Source: Pseudomonas fluorescens
GTDB lineage: Bacteria; Pseudomonadota; Gammaproteobacteria; Pseudomonadales; Pseudomonadaceae
Direction: 5' to 3'
Assembly (NCBI RefSeq): GCF_018614655.1
Contig: NZ_JAGGOG010000016.1
Coordinates: 299,758-363,757 of the forward strand
Length of the DNA: 64,000 bases
The first letter of the stretch is position 1; each line of letters begins with the position of its first letter. The notes under the pieces are model-generated. The model saw nothing but the letters and a program-made list of their open reading frames with translations, did no database searches and was not told the origin of the DNA. The translations under genes were made by a program, and so were the position numbers. Below are positions 32,663 through 41,943 of this stretch, piece after piece.

Positions 32663-33862
32663 TTAGCGGCGGCGCAGGATAAAGTCGCGAATCCGCTCAG
32701 CGGCTTCTACGCACTCGGCCAGCGGCGCAACCAGTGCCATGCGTACACGCCCGGCGCCGGGATTGAAACCGTCCACTTCCCGCGACAGGTAGGAGCCTGG
32801 CACCACGGTCACATGCTCTTCCACGAACAGATCCCGGCAGAATGCGGCGTCATCGCCTTGTACATTCGGCCACAGGTAAAAGCCACCGTCCGGGTTTTGC
32901 ACGTCCAGCACCGGCTTGAGAATCGCCAGCACCGCGTCGAATTTCTCCCGGTACAGGTCACGGTTGGCCTGTACATGGGCCTCGTCCTGCCACGCGGCAA
33001 TGCTCGCGAGCTGGGTTTGAACCGGCATTGCGCAGCCATGGTAGGTGCGGTACAGCAGGAAGGCCTTGAGGATCTCGGCGTCACCGGCCACAAAGCCGGA
33101 GCGCAGTCCCGGCAGGTTGGAGCGCTTGGACAGGCTGTGGAACACCACGCAGCGCTTGAAGTCCTGGCGACCCAGTTCAACGCAGGCGCTGAGCAAGCCT
33201 GGTGGTGGAGTCTGCTCGTCAAAGTACAACTCGCTGTAGCACTCGTCGGCGGCTATCACGAAGTCGTACTGGTCGGCCAGGACGATCAGTTTTTTCAGGG
33301 TGTCGACGGGGATCAGTGCGCCGGTCGGGTTGCCCGGGGAGCACAGGAACAGGATCTGGCAACGTTTCCAGATGTCTGCCGAGACCGCCTCGAAATCCGG
33401 GTTGAAGCCGTTTTCATCCAGGCATGGCAGGTAATGCGGCTTGGCCCCGGCGAGAAACGCAGCGCCTTCGTAGATTTGATAGAACGGGTTCGGGCTGACC
33501 ACCAGTGCATCTTCGCCACGATTGACCACGGTCTGGGTGAAGGCAAACAGCGCTTCACGGGTGCCATTGACCGGCAAGATATTGCGCGCCGGATCCAGCC
33601 AGCCCTTGGGCACGTCGAAACGCCGCTCGCACCAGGTGCCGATCGCTTCGCGCAAAGCGGGAATGCCCAGGGTAGTCGGGTATACCGCCATCTGATCAAG
33701 ATTGTTGGCCAGGGCCTGGGCGACGAAATCCGGGGATTTGTGCTTGGGCTCGCCGATGGACAGCGCGATCGGGCGTTTATCCGGGGTCGGCGTGACACTG
33801 CCCAGCAGGGCGCGCAATTTCTCGAACGGGTAAGGCTGCAGCTGGTTCAGGGCGTTGTTCAT
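32663..33862 (-). CDS. dapC: Succinyldiaminopimelate aminotransferase
   Basis: PLP fold-type I aminotransferase making N-succinyl-LL-diaminopimelate from its keto precursor, between DapD and DapE. 399 residues; the PLP Lys is residue 246 in SLSKRSNLPGLR, with the PNPFYQIYEGA and SPGNPTGA motifs ahead of it. Fold alone could also mean another class I aminotransferase, but the neighbouring dapD and the glnD-map context fit dapC in Pseudomonas. It follows glnD by 64 bases. Confidence 0.88.
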   Translation of the reverse strand: MNNALNQLQPYPFEKLRALLGSVTPTPDKRPIALSIGEPKHKSPDFVAQALANNLDQMAVYPTTLGIPALREAIGTWCERRFDVPKGWLDPARNILPVNGTREALFAFTQTVVNRGEDALVVSPNPFYQIYEGAAFLAGAKPHYLPCLDENGFNPDFEAVSADIWKRCQILFLCSPGNPTGALIPVDTLKKLIVLADQYDFVIAADECYSELYFDEQTPPPGLLSACVELGRQDFKRCVVFHSLSKRSNLPGLRSGFVAGDAEILKAFLLYRTYHGCAMPVQTQLASIAAWQDEAHVQANRDLYREKFDAVLAILKPVLDVQNPDGGFYLWPNVQGDDAAFCRDLFVEEHVTVVPGSYLSREVDGFNPGAGRVRMALVAPLAECVEAAERIRDFILRRR

Positions 33863-33926
33863 CGGTGGATCTCGTGCAAGGCATTAAAAACTTGGGAGGA
33901 GGGCGGGAGGACCGCCCGCCCGTCCG

Positions 33927-36629
33927 TCAAATACTCAGTCGCGACAATTCAACCCCGGGCTCATGGCTGACGCTCAACTGCTGGACGATTGCATCCTGCA
34001 AGCGGCGGCACAGTTCAGGGTCGGAAAGCGGCTGGTTGTCAGCGTCGGTGATAAAGAACACGTCTTCTACTCGTTCGCCCAAGGTCGCAATCTTGGCGTT
34101 CTGCAGCGACAGGTCGAACTCCAGGAAGATCCCGCCGATCCGCGCCAGCAGGCCAGGTCGGTCCGGCGCGCTGAGCTCCAGCACGGTCACTGGGCGCTGT
34201 GCGTCGTTGTGAATGGTCACTTGGGGCGCAAAGGCAAAGTGCTTGAGCTGGCGAGGTACGCGGCGCTGGATAATGGTCGGGTAGTCGTCGGGGTTACGCA
34301 GGGCCTCGGCCAGGCCTTCGCGGATCTTCTTCACTCGGGCCGGGTTGTCGCCAATGGACTCGCCTTCCGTGTCGAGCACGATATAGGTGTCGAGGGTGAA
34401 CTGACTGCTGGACGTGATAACCCTGGCGTCGTGAATGTTCAGGTTGAGCTGGTCCATGGCCGCCACAGTCACGGCGAAGAAGTCGTGTTGGTCCGGCGCA
34501 TAGATGAAGATCTGCGTGCCGCCCTCGAACTCACGCTGGGTGGTTTCCTTGATCAGCACCAGTGGTCCGCCGTCGGCGGGCTGCTGCAGAATCGCGTCGC
34601 TGTGCCAGGCCACGTCGCCGGCGGTGTGGCGCAGGAAGTAGTCATCTCCCAGTTGCGACCAGAGCTGCTCGACGTCGTCCGGGTCGTTGCCGCCGCGTAC
34701 CAGGATGTCCAGGGCCGCGCTTTGGGTGCGACGGATCTGTTCTTCGCGGTCCACTGGATTCTCCAGGCCGCGACGCAAGGCACGCTTGGTCTCGGTGTAG
34801 AGCTGGCGTAACAGGCTGGCGCGCCAGGAGTTCCACAGCGTCGGGTTGGTGGCGTTGATGTCGGAGACGGTCAGCACGTACAGGTAATCGAGACGGGTCT
34901 CGTCGCCGACGATCTGCGCGAAATCGTGGATCACCTGCGGGTCGGACAAGTCCTTGCGCTGGGCGGTGGTGGACATGACCAGATGGTTTTGCACCAGCCA
35001 GACAATCAGGCGGCTGTCCCACACGGGCAACTGATGACGTTGGCAGAACGCTTCGGCGTCTACGGCACCAATTTCCGAGTGATCGCCGTGACGGCCCTTG
35101 CCGATGTCGTGGTACAGGCCGGCGAGGTAGATCAGTTCGGGCTTGGGCAGACGCGCCATGAGCTTGCTGGCCAGCGGGAATTTCTCTGACACCTGGGTGT
35201 ACTGCAACTTACGCAGATGTTTGATCAGGTTCAGGGTGTGGGCGTCCACGGTGTAGATGTGAAACAGGTCGTGCTGCATTTGCCCGACGATAAAGCCGAA
35301 TTCCGGCAAATAACGCCCGAGAATGCCGTAACGGTTCATCCGTCGCAGGTTGCGATGGATGCCGATCTTGCACTTGAACAGCTCGATAAACAGGCTGGTG
35401 TTGCGGATATCGTTGCGAAAATCGTCATCGATCAGGTGCCGGTTTTCCCGCAACAGACGAATGGTGTCGGCACGTACGCCCTTGATCTCCGGCTGCTGGG
35501 CCATCAGCACGAAGATTTCCAGCATGGCAAACGGCGTGCGGCTGAAAACGTTGTCGTTGCGTGCTTCGATGTAGCCGTCATGTAGCTGGAAGCGCGAGTT
35601 GATCGGCAGTGGCGGTGTTTCGTCTTCCGGGGCCAGGATCACTTCTTCGAAGTGTTGGATAATCAGGTCGCTGAGCTGGGCAATGCTCATGACCACCCGG
35701 TAGTACTGCTGCATGAAGCTTTCGATACTGGTCTTGGCGTCTTCACCTTCGAACCCAAGAAGCGTTGCGATAGAGCGCTGATGGTCGAACAGCAGACGGT
35801 CTTCGGAGCGTCCGGCGAGCATGTGCAGGGCGTAGCGCACCTTCCAGAGGAATTCCTGGGATGAAGCCAGCAGGGTGTTTTCACTCTCCACCAGGAAGCC
35901 TTCGCCGGCCAGGGCTCGCAGGTTCAGGGTGCCGTATTGACGCCGCGCGACCCACAAAATCGTCTGAATGTCCCGCAGTCCGCCAGGGGAGCCTTTGACA
36001 TTGGGTTCCAGGTTGTACTCGGTGTCGTTGTACTTATGGTGCCGGGCCTTCTGTTCGGCGCGCTTGGCCAGGAAGAAATCCTTGCTCGGCCACATGTGGG
36101 CGGTGCTGGTGACGTCCAGCATGCGCTGGCGCAGACGCTCGGGGCCGCAGATGGTACGGCTTTCCATCAGGTTGGTGACCACGGTCAGGTCGGCGCGAGC
36201 CTCTTCGGCGCATTCATCCACTGAACGTACGCTTTGGCCGACTTCCAGGCCGATGTCCCACAACAACGTCAGAAACCGCTCAATGGAATCGCGAAAAATC
36301 TCATGATCGGCGCTGTCCAGCAGGATCAGCAGGTCGATGTCGGAGTAGGGATGCAGTTCGCCGCGACCGTAGCCGCCGACCGCCACCAGGGCGATGTCGG
36401 CGTCTTCACTCCAGCTGAACTGTTCCCAGGCCTTTTGCAGAATGTTGTCGACGAACCAGGCGCGATCCTCAATCAGCCGACGGATGTCCCGGCCACTGCG
36501 AAAGCGCTCATCAAGCACTTCCCGGGCCTGGCGGATGGCCTTCTTGAAGGCGGCGATAGGGCTTGCCTTCAGCGCCAGCTCCGCCTGGAACTGGCCACGG
36601 TCGAAGAGTTCGGGATCCACCTGGGGCAT
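33927..36629 (-). CDS. glnD: PII uridylyltransferase/uridylyl-removing enzyme
   Basis: Senses glutamine and adds or removes UMP on PII proteins, setting nitrogen regulation. The 900-residue protein has all four domains: a nucleotidyltransferase with GGYGRGELHPYSDIDLLI (Asp97 and Asp99), a linker, an HD domain (YHDIGKGRHGDHSEIGA) and two ACT domains at the C-terminus (VAAMDQLNLNIHDARVITS and LSAPDRPGLLARIGGIF). Both activities should be intact. Between map and dapC on the minus strand. Confidence 0.97.
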   Translation of the reverse strand: MPQVDPELFDRGQFQAELALKASPIAAFKKAIRQAREVLDERFRSGRDIRRLIEDRAWFVDNILQKAWEQFSWSEDADIALVAVGGYGRGELHPYSDIDLLILLDSADHEIFRDSIERFLTLLWDIGLEVGQSVRSVDECAEEARADLTVVTNLMESRTICGPERLRQRMLDVTSTAHMWPSKDFFLAKRAEQKARHHKYNDTEYNLEPNVKGSPGGLRDIQTILWVARRQYGTLNLRALAGEGFLVESENTLLASSQEFLWKVRYALHMLAGRSEDRLLFDHQRSIATLLGFEGEDAKTSIESFMQQYYRVVMSIAQLSDLIIQHFEEVILAPEDETPPLPINSRFQLHDGYIEARNDNVFSRTPFAMLEIFVLMAQQPEIKGVRADTIRLLRENRHLIDDDFRNDIRNTSLFIELFKCKIGIHRNLRRMNRYGILGRYLPEFGFIVGQMQHDLFHIYTVDAHTLNLIKHLRKLQYTQVSEKFPLASKLMARLPKPELIYLAGLYHDIGKGRHGDHSEIGAVDAEAFCQRHQLPVWDSRLIVWLVQNHLVMSTTAQRKDLSDPQVIHDFAQIVGDETRLDYLYVLTVSDINATNPTLWNSWRASLLRQLYTETKRALRRGLENPVDREEQIRRTQSAALDILVRGGNDPDDVEQLWSQLGDDYFLRHTAGDVAWHSDAILQQPADGGPLVLIKETTQREFEGGTQIFIYAPDQHDFFAVTVAAMDQLNLNIHDARVITSSSQFTLDTYIVLDTEGESIGDNPARVKKIREGLAEALRNPDDYPTIIQRRVPRQLKHFAFAPQVTIHNDAQRPVTVLELSAPDRPGLLARIGGIFLEFDLSLQNAKIATLGERVEDVFFITDADNQPLSDPELCRRLQDAIVQQLSVSHEPGVELSRLSI

Positions 36630-36688
36630 CGATCGGCTTTCCTTTCTATCTATAGGTCACACGCTTTGGGTGAAAACCGACGCAACAA

Positions 36689-37471
36689 TCAGGCCGAAAC
36701 GCGAGGGATCGTGTCGTCAGCGCGCAAGGTGAAGATCTCGTAGCCGGTATCGGTCACCAGCAGGGTATGTTCCCACTGGGCCGAGAGCTTGCGGTCCTTG
36801 GTGATGGCGGTCCAGCCGTCGCCCAGCACCTTGGTGTCGGCCTTGCCCTGGTTGATCATCGGTTCGATGGTGAAGGTCATGCCCGCCTTGAGCTCCATAC
36901 CGGTGCCGGCGCGGCCGTAGTGCAGGATCTGCGGCTCTTCGTGGAACACCTTGCCGATGCCGTGGCCGCAGAATTCGCGAACCACCGAGAAACCGTTCTT
37001 TTCGGCGTGCTTCTGGATCACTTCACCGATGTCACCCAGGCGGCAGCCGGGTTTGACGATCTCGATGGCTTTGTACATGCATTCCTGGGTGATCTGCGAC
37101 AGACGCTCGGCCCATACGGGCACGGTGCCGACGTGGAACATGCGGCTGGTGTCGCCGTGGTAGCCGTCCTTGATCACGGTGACGTCGATGTTCAGGGTGT
37201 CGCCGTCTTTCAGTGGTTTGTCGCCGGGAATCCCGTGGCAGACCACATGGTTGATCGAGGTGCAGATCGACTTGGGGAAGCCCTTGTAGTTCAGTGGCGC
37301 GGGGATAGCCTTTTGCACATCAACTATGTAGTCGTGGCAGATGCGGTCCAGTTCTTCGGTGGTGATGCCGGGCTTGACGTGTTCGGCAATCATTTCCAGC
37401 ACGTCGGCAGCCAGTTTGCCGGCAACGCGCATGCCAGCGATGTCTTCGGCGGTTTTGAGGGTGACGGTCAT
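36689..37471 (-). CDS. map: Methionine aminopeptidase type I
   Basis: Removes the first Met from new proteins. The 260-residue enzyme has the five metal ligands in place (Asp96, Asp107, His170, Glu203 and Glu234) and the substrate His79 in VVCHGIPG. It is divergent from rpsB, an arrangement common in proteobacteria. The ATG is preceded by GAGAGAGCC. The 386-base gap to rpsB holds the promoters for both directions and the rpsB leader, and no other gene. Confidence 0.97.
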   Translation of the reverse strand: MTVTLKTAEDIAGMRVAGKLAADVLEMIAEHVKPGITTEELDRICHDYIVDVQKAIPAPLNYKGFPKSICTSINHVVCHGIPGDKPLKDGDTLNIDVTVIKDGYHGDTSRMFHVGTVPVWAERLSQITQECMYKAIEIVKPGCRLGDIGEVIQKHAEKNGFSVVREFCGHGIGKVFHEEPQILHYGRAGTGMELKAGMTFTIEPMINQGKADTKVLGDGWTAITKDRKLSAQWEHTLLVTDTGYEIFTLRADDTIPRVSA

Positions 37472-37708
37472 ACAGGCTCTCTCTAGCGCGACGCGCTGAA
37501 ATCAATACGGTTTACGGGGGTGCGACAAAAGGTTGCTGAATTCGCACAAACCCAAAAAACGCGATTCTAACAGACGCAGGGGGTAAACCATGAGCGTCTG
37601 GCTATCGCTTCTATCTATTAAGATGAGGGCGTTCTGGCTCTATTCAAAGGCCTGCGCAAAAGCGGTTGCCGGCAAATGCGATTGCGGGTTTCGTTTTTGC
37701 CCTTCGTA

Positions 37709-37717
37709 TGGTATAAA
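37709..37717 (+). promoter_or_regulatory. Extended -10 promoter of rpsB
   Basis: TGG followed by TATAAA is an extended -10 element; the -35 (TTTCGT, 17 bases upstream) is poor. The GC-rich bases just after it (ATGCGCCGC) look like a stringent-type discriminator, as usual for ribosomal-protein genes. Transcription would start near 37724, giving a leader of about 130 bases. Confidence 0.55.
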
Positions 37718-37749
37718 ATGCGCCGCTTTCCGGGGATACCCCGCAAAGC

Positions 37750-37857
37750 TTAAATCCACACACGTGTCGACACGATGACCTGGGTGCCGGAGGCTTGATG
37801 CCGCTGGTTGGTCATTGGGATACGTGGAGGCCAAACCCGACTTATTAAGGAACTATC
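37750..37857 (+). ncRNA. rpsB leader, t44-type S2 regulatory RNA
   Basis: The leader contains the self-complementary GTGTCGACAC at 37764-37773, then alternating CCGGAGGCTTGATGCCG and GGTTGGTCATTGGGATACGTGG blocks. It ends in AAGGA before the rpsB ATG. This resembles the E. coli rpsB leader (t44 RNA), through which excess S2 represses its own operon. The match is from memory; boundaries are approximate. Confidence 0.6.
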
Positions 37858-38595
37858 ATGTCCCAAGTCAACATGCGCGATATGCTGAAGGCCGGTGTGC
37901 ACTTCGGTCACCAAACCCGTTACTGGAACCCGAAAATGGGTAAATACATTTTCGGCGCGCGTAACAAGATCCACATCATCAACCTTGAAAAAACCCTGCC
38001 AATGTTCAACGAAGCTCTGACTTTCGTAGAGCGTCTGGCCCAGGGCAAAAACAAGATTCTGTTCGTCGGCACCAAGCGTTCCGCTGGCAAGATCGTTGCT
38101 GAAGAAGCAGCACGTTGCGGTTCGCCGTACGTCGATCACCGCTGGTTGGGCGGCATGCTGACCAACTTCAAAACCATCCGTGCTTCCATCAAGCGTCTGC
38201 GTGACCTTGAAGTGCAAGCCGAAGACGGTACTTTCACCAAGCTGACCAAGAAAGAGGCGCTGATGCGCACTCGCGACCTGGAAAAGCTGGATCGTTCCCT
38301 GGGTGGTATCAAGGACATGGGCGGTCTGCCTGACGCACTGTTCGTTATCGACGTTGATCACGAGCGCATCGCGATCACCGAAGCCAACAAGCTGGGCATC
38401 CCGGTTATCGGCGTAGTCGATACCAACAGCAGCCCGGAAGGCGTTGACTACATCATCCCAGGCAACGATGACGCAATCCGCGCTATCCAGCTGTACATGG
38501 GTTCGATGGCTGACGCTGTAATCCGTGGCCGCAACCACGTTGCTGGCGGCACCGAGCAGTTCGTTGAAGAAGCTCCGGTAGCAGCAGCTGAGTAA
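37858..38595 (+). CDS. rpsB: Ribosomal protein S2
   Basis: Small-subunit protein, 245 residues, reading MSQVNMRDMLKAGVHFGHQT, the standard S2 opening, with RWLGGMLTNFKT and DALFVIDVDHERIAI further on. An AAGGA site lies upstream. First gene of the rpsB-tsf-pyrH-frr series, probably autoregulated through its leader. A strong terminator follows, so part of the transcripts should stop before tsf. Confidence 0.99.
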   Translation: MSQVNMRDMLKAGVHFGHQTRYWNPKMGKYIFGARNKIHIINLEKTLPMFNEALTFVERLAQGKNKILFVGTKRSAGKIVAEEAARCGSPYVDHRWLGGMLTNFKTIRASIKRLRDLEVQAEDGTFTKLTKKEALMRTRDLEKLDRSLGGIKDMGGLPDALFVIDVDHERIAITEANKLGIPVIGVVDTNSSPEGVDYIIPGNDDAIRAIQLYMGSMADAVIRGRNHVAGGTEQFVEEAPVAAAE

Positions 38596-38623
38596 TTGAC
38601 GCCTTGGCGTTGACTCAGTAAGC

Positions 38624-38648
38624 AAAAAGGGGGCTTGGCCCCCTTTTT
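38624..38648 (+). terminator. Terminator or attenuator after rpsB
   Basis: AAAAAGGGGGC pairs perfectly with GCCCCCTTTTT around TTG, giving an 11 bp stem that ends in five T. It lies 28 bases after rpsB and 150 before tsf. Confidence 0.9.
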
Positions 38649-38798
38649 GCCACCTCGAAAACCATTTGTCGGCGCCCAGTTGTGGCAGCGCAACATTGCG
38701 ACTGTAACGTGCGGCGGCTTACAAGGGTGACTCGGGAAGAATTGATCGCCCGTTTGATCGGGTGGAATGGTTGAAAACCTATCCAAGAGGATTTTGAA

Positions 38799-39662
38799 AT
38801 GGCAGAGATTACTGCAGCGTTGGTCAAAGAACTGCGTGAGCGTACTGGCGAAGGCATGATGGATTGCAAAAAGGCCTTGACCAAGGCCGGCGGCGACATC
38901 GAAAAAGCCATTGATGACATGCGTGCTTCGGGCGCCATCAAGGCTGCCAAGAAAGCAGGCAACGTAGCTGCTGAAGGCGCCATCGCCCTGAAGGAAGACG
39001 GTAAAACCGCCGTTCTGCTGGAAGTGAACTCGCAGACCGACTTCCTGGCTCTGCAGGACGACTTCAAGGCATTTGTTGCTGCAAGCGTTGAAAAAGCGTT
39101 CGCCGACAAGCTGACTGACGTCGCTCCGCTGATCGAAGCTCAAGAAGCTGCTCGCCTGGTATTGGTCGGCAAGGTTGGCGAAAACGTCAACATCCGTCGC
39201 CTGGCTCGCGTTGAAGGTGATGTTGTTGGTGGTTACCTGCACGGTAACAAGATCGGCGTTGTGGTTGCCCTTAAAGGCGGCAACGTTGAGCTGGCCAAAG
39301 ACATCGCTATGCACGTAGCGGCCAGCAACCCTGAATTCCTGCTGCCATCGGAAGTGTCCGCTGAAGCGGTCGAGCGCGAGAAGGCTGTGTTCCTGAGCCT
39401 CAACGCTGACAAGATCGCCGGCAAGCCGGAAAACATCGTTGAAAACATGATCAAAGGCCGTATCAGCAAGTTCCTGGCTGAAGCGAGCCTGGTTGAGCAG
39501 GCGTTCGTCAAGAACCCTGAAATCAAGGTTGGCGAACTGGCCAAGAAAGCCGGTGCTGAAATCGTTTCCTTCACCTACTTCAAAGTAGGCGACGGTATCG
39601 AGAAGCCGGTCGACAACTTCGCTGAAGAAGTTGCTGCCCAGCTGGCTGCCGCCAAGCAATAA
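38799..39662 (+). CDS. tsf: Elongation factor Ts
   Basis: Nucleotide exchange factor for EF-Tu, 287 residues. It reads AEITAALVKELRERTGEGMM at the start (conserved UBA-like region), then MDCKKAL and VNSQTDF, which contacts EF-Tu. An AGAGGA site lies before the ATG. Follows rpsB past a terminator and precedes pyrH past another, so expression of the three genes can be set separately. Confidence 0.99.
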   Translation: MAEITAALVKELRERTGEGMMDCKKALTKAGGDIEKAIDDMRASGAIKAAKKAGNVAAEGAIALKEDGKTAVLLEVNSQTDFLALQDDFKAFVAASVEKAFADKLTDVAPLIEAQEAARLVLVGKVGENVNIRRLARVEGDVVGGYLHGNKIGVVVALKGGNVELAKDIAMHVAASNPEFLLPSEVSAEAVEREKAVFLSLNADKIAGKPENIVENMIKGRISKFLAEASLVEQAFVKNPEIKVGELAKKAGAEIVSFTYFKVGDGIEKPVDNFAEEVAAQLAAAKQ

Positions 39663-39683
39663 GACAGTTTTCAACTGTCGCCC

Positions 39684-39719
39684 AAAAGAGGCTGCCCGCT
39701 CACGCGCGCAGCCTCTTTT
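39684..39719 (+). terminator. Terminator after tsf
   Basis: AAAAGAGGCTGC at 39684-39695 pairs with GCAGCCTCTTTT at 39708-39719, a perfect 12 bp stem ending in four T, 21 bases after the tsf stop. Confidence 0.88.
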
Positions 39720-39872
39720 CAAATGGGGTGATCAATTTATTTGGTCTCCCTTCGGAACTGGCTTACAAAGCCGTGTTCCGATGGCGCTGTGGTAGCGTCG
39801 AGCTAGAGTGAACGCAGGCCGTAAACGGTTTGCCAAGAATTTTTAAAAAATACGCCGCAGGAGAGATTCGCA

Positions 39873-40616
39873 ATGGCTCAGCAGGGCAGTGGTTATCAGG
39901 CTCGCTATAAACGCATTCTACTCAAACTTAGCGGCGAGGCCCTGATGGGCTCGGAAGAGTTCGGGATCGATCCCAAGGTGCTCGACCGCATGGCGCTGGA
40001 AGTCGGCCAACTGGTTGGCATCGGTGTTCAGGTCGGTCTGGTGATCGGCGGCGGCAACCTGTTCCGCGGTGCGGCGCTCAGTGCGGCGGGCATGGATCGG
40101 GTCACTGGCGACCACATGGGCATGCTGGCCACTGTGATGAATGCTCTGGCCATGCGCGACGCTCTGGAGCGGGCCAATATCACGGCGATCGTGATGTCGG
40201 CTATTTCCATGGTGGGTGTAACCGATCACTATGATCGCCGCAAAGCCATGCGTCACCTGGACGCCAAGGAAGTGGTGATTTTTGCTGCCGGTACCGGCAA
40301 CCCGTTCTTCACCACTGATTCGGCAGCCTGCCTGCGTGGCATTGAAATCAATGCGGACGTGGTGCTTAAAGCAACCAAGGTTGATGGCGTTTACACTGCT
40401 GACCCGTTCAAAGACCCGAATGCCGAGAAGTTCGATCATCTGACCTACGATGAAGTGCTGGATCGCAAGCTGGGTGTGATGGACCTGACGGCAATTTGCC
40501 TGTGCCGCGACCACAAGATGCCGCTGCGCGTATTTAACATGAACAAGCCCGGCGCTCTGCTGAATATCGTACACGGCGGCGCGGAAGGGACTCTGATCGA
40601 GGAAGTCGAACAATGA
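39873..40616 (+). CDS. pyrH: UMP kinase
   Basis: Phosphorylates UMP to UDP in pyrimidine synthesis; hexameric amino-acid kinase fold. 247 residues with RILLKLSGEALMG at the start, VIGGGNLFRG and AAGTGNPFFTTDSAA. The ATG at 39873 has AGGAGAGA upstream. Its last codons overlap the frr start by 4 bases (ATGA). Confidence 0.98.
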   Translation: MAQQGSGYQARYKRILLKLSGEALMGSEEFGIDPKVLDRMALEVGQLVGIGVQVGLVIGGGNLFRGAALSAAGMDRVTGDHMGMLATVMNALAMRDALERANITAIVMSAISMVGVTDHYDRRKAMRHLDAKEVVIFAAGTGNPFFTTDSAACLRGIEINADVVLKATKVDGVYTADPFKDPNAEKFDHLTYDEVLDRKLGVMDLTAICLCRDHKMPLRVFNMNKPGALLNIVHGGAEGTLIEEVEQ

Positions 40617-41170
40617 TCAACGAAATCAAGAAAGACGCTCAAGAGCGCATGCAGAAATCCCTGGACTCTCTGAACCATGCATTTGGCCAGATTCGTACCG
40701 GCAAGGCTCACCCAAGCATTCTGGGCAGCGTGATGGTGCCGTACTACGGTGCGGATACCTCTATTACCCAAGTGGCCAACATCACTGTAAAAGACTCCCG
40801 CACCCTTCAGGTCGTAGCTTTTGAGCGCAACATGCTCGGCGCCGTCGACAAGGCGATCCAGAGTGCCGGCCTGAACCTCAACCCGACCAACCTGGGCGAG
40901 TTGCTGCTGATTTCCATGCCTGCCCTGACCGAAGAGACCCGTAAGGGCTTCACCAAGCAGGCGCGCAGCGCAGCCGAAGATGCTCGTGTTGCCGTGCGCA
41001 ACATTCGTCGCGATGCCTTGGGCGACCTGAAGAAGCTGGTCAAGGACAAGGAAATCAGCGAAGACGAAGAGCGTCGTGCTGTCGCTGATATCGATAAGTT
41101 GACCAAGGACGCCGAGGCCCAGATCACCAAGGCCACGGAAGACAAAGAAAAGGACCTGATGGCCGTATAA
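40613..41170 (+). CDS. frr: Ribosome recycling factor
   Basis: Splits post-termination ribosomes together with EF-G. 185 residues, the exact family length, with GRIRTGKAH-like (GQIRTGKAHPSIL) and VRNIRRDA motifs and a C-terminal charged helix. Coupled to pyrH by a 4-base overlap. Confidence 0.98.
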   Translation: MINEIKKDAQERMQKSLDSLNHAFGQIRTGKAHPSILGSVMVPYYGADTSITQVANITVKDSRTLQVVAFERNMLGAVDKAIQSAGLNLNPTNLGELLLISMPALTEETRKGFTKQARSAAEDARVAVRNIRRDALGDLKKLVKDKEISEDEERRAVADIDKLTKDAEAQITKATEDKEKDLMAV

Positions 41171-41187
41171 GGGGTCAGGACGTTTTC

Positions 41188-41943
41188 ATGGAAAAGACCA
41201 AGCAGACTGTGCCCTCCGTGGTGCCGCGCCATGTCGCGATCATCATGGATGGGAATAATCGCTGGGCGAAAAAACGCTTTATGCCGGGTGTCGCCGGGCA
41301 TAAAGCGGGTGTCGATGCGGTACGTGCCGTGATCGAGGTGTGCGCCGAGGCCAAGGTTGAGGTACTGACGCTGTTCGCGTTCTCCAGTGAAAACTGGCAA
41401 CGCCCGGCGGAAGAAGTCAGTGCCTTGATGGACTTGTTCTTCAAGGCCTTGCGTCGTGAGGCCAAGCGCCTGAACGAGAACAACATCAGCCTGCGCATCA
41501 TCGGTGACCGTTCGCGGTTTCATCCGGAGCTGCAAACGGCGATGCGTGAAGCCGAGACGATCACCGCCGGCAGTAACCGTTTTGTGCTGCAGGTCGCGGC
41601 CAACTACGGTGGCCAATGGGATATCGCCCAGGCTGCCCAGCGTCTGGCTCGCGAAGTACAGGCCGGTCACCTGCGGCCGGAAGACATCACGCCCGAACTG
41701 CTGCAAACCTGCCTGGTAACGGGTGATCTGCCGTTGCCTGACTTGTGCATCCGTACCGGTGGCGAACACCGCATCAGCAACTTCCTGTTGTGGCAGTTGG
41801 CCTATACCGAGCTGTACTTCTCCGACCTGTTCTGGCCGGACTTCAAACACGATGCCATGCGCAATGCGCTGGCCGATTTCGCTTCCCGTCAGCGTCGCTT
41901 CGGAAAAACGAGCGAGCAGATTGAAGCTGGAGCCCGGGTTTAA
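41188..41943 (+). CDS. uppS: Undecaprenyl diphosphate synthase
   Basis: cis-Prenyltransferase making the C55 lipid carrier for peptidoglycan and O-antigen. 251 residues; IIMDGNNRWAKKR contains the catalytic Asp21, and TRIGGEHRISNFLLWQ-like region (RTGGEHRISNFLLWQ) is present near the end. Stop codon overlaps the cdsA ATG by one base. Its substrate route starts with dxr and ispD in this window. Confidence 0.98.
   Translation: MEKTKQTVPSVVPRHVAIIMDGNNRWAKKRFMPGVAGHKAGVDAVRAVIEVCAEAKVEVLTLFAFSSENWQRPAEEVSALMDLFFKALRREAKRLNENNISLRIIGDRSRFHPELQTAMREAETITAGSNRFVLQVAANYGGQWDIAQAAQRLAREVQAGHLRPEDITPELLQTCLVTGDLPLPDLCIRTGGEHRISNFLLWQLAYTELYFSDLFWPDFKHDAMRNALADFASRQRRFGKTSEQIEAGARV

Noticed and set aside
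33886..33921. Hairpin GGGCGGG/CCCGCCC between glnD and dapC, with a T-run on the minus strand
   Set aside because: About 10 bases separate the stem from the T-run, too far for an intrinsic terminator; glnD and dapC may still be cotranscribed.
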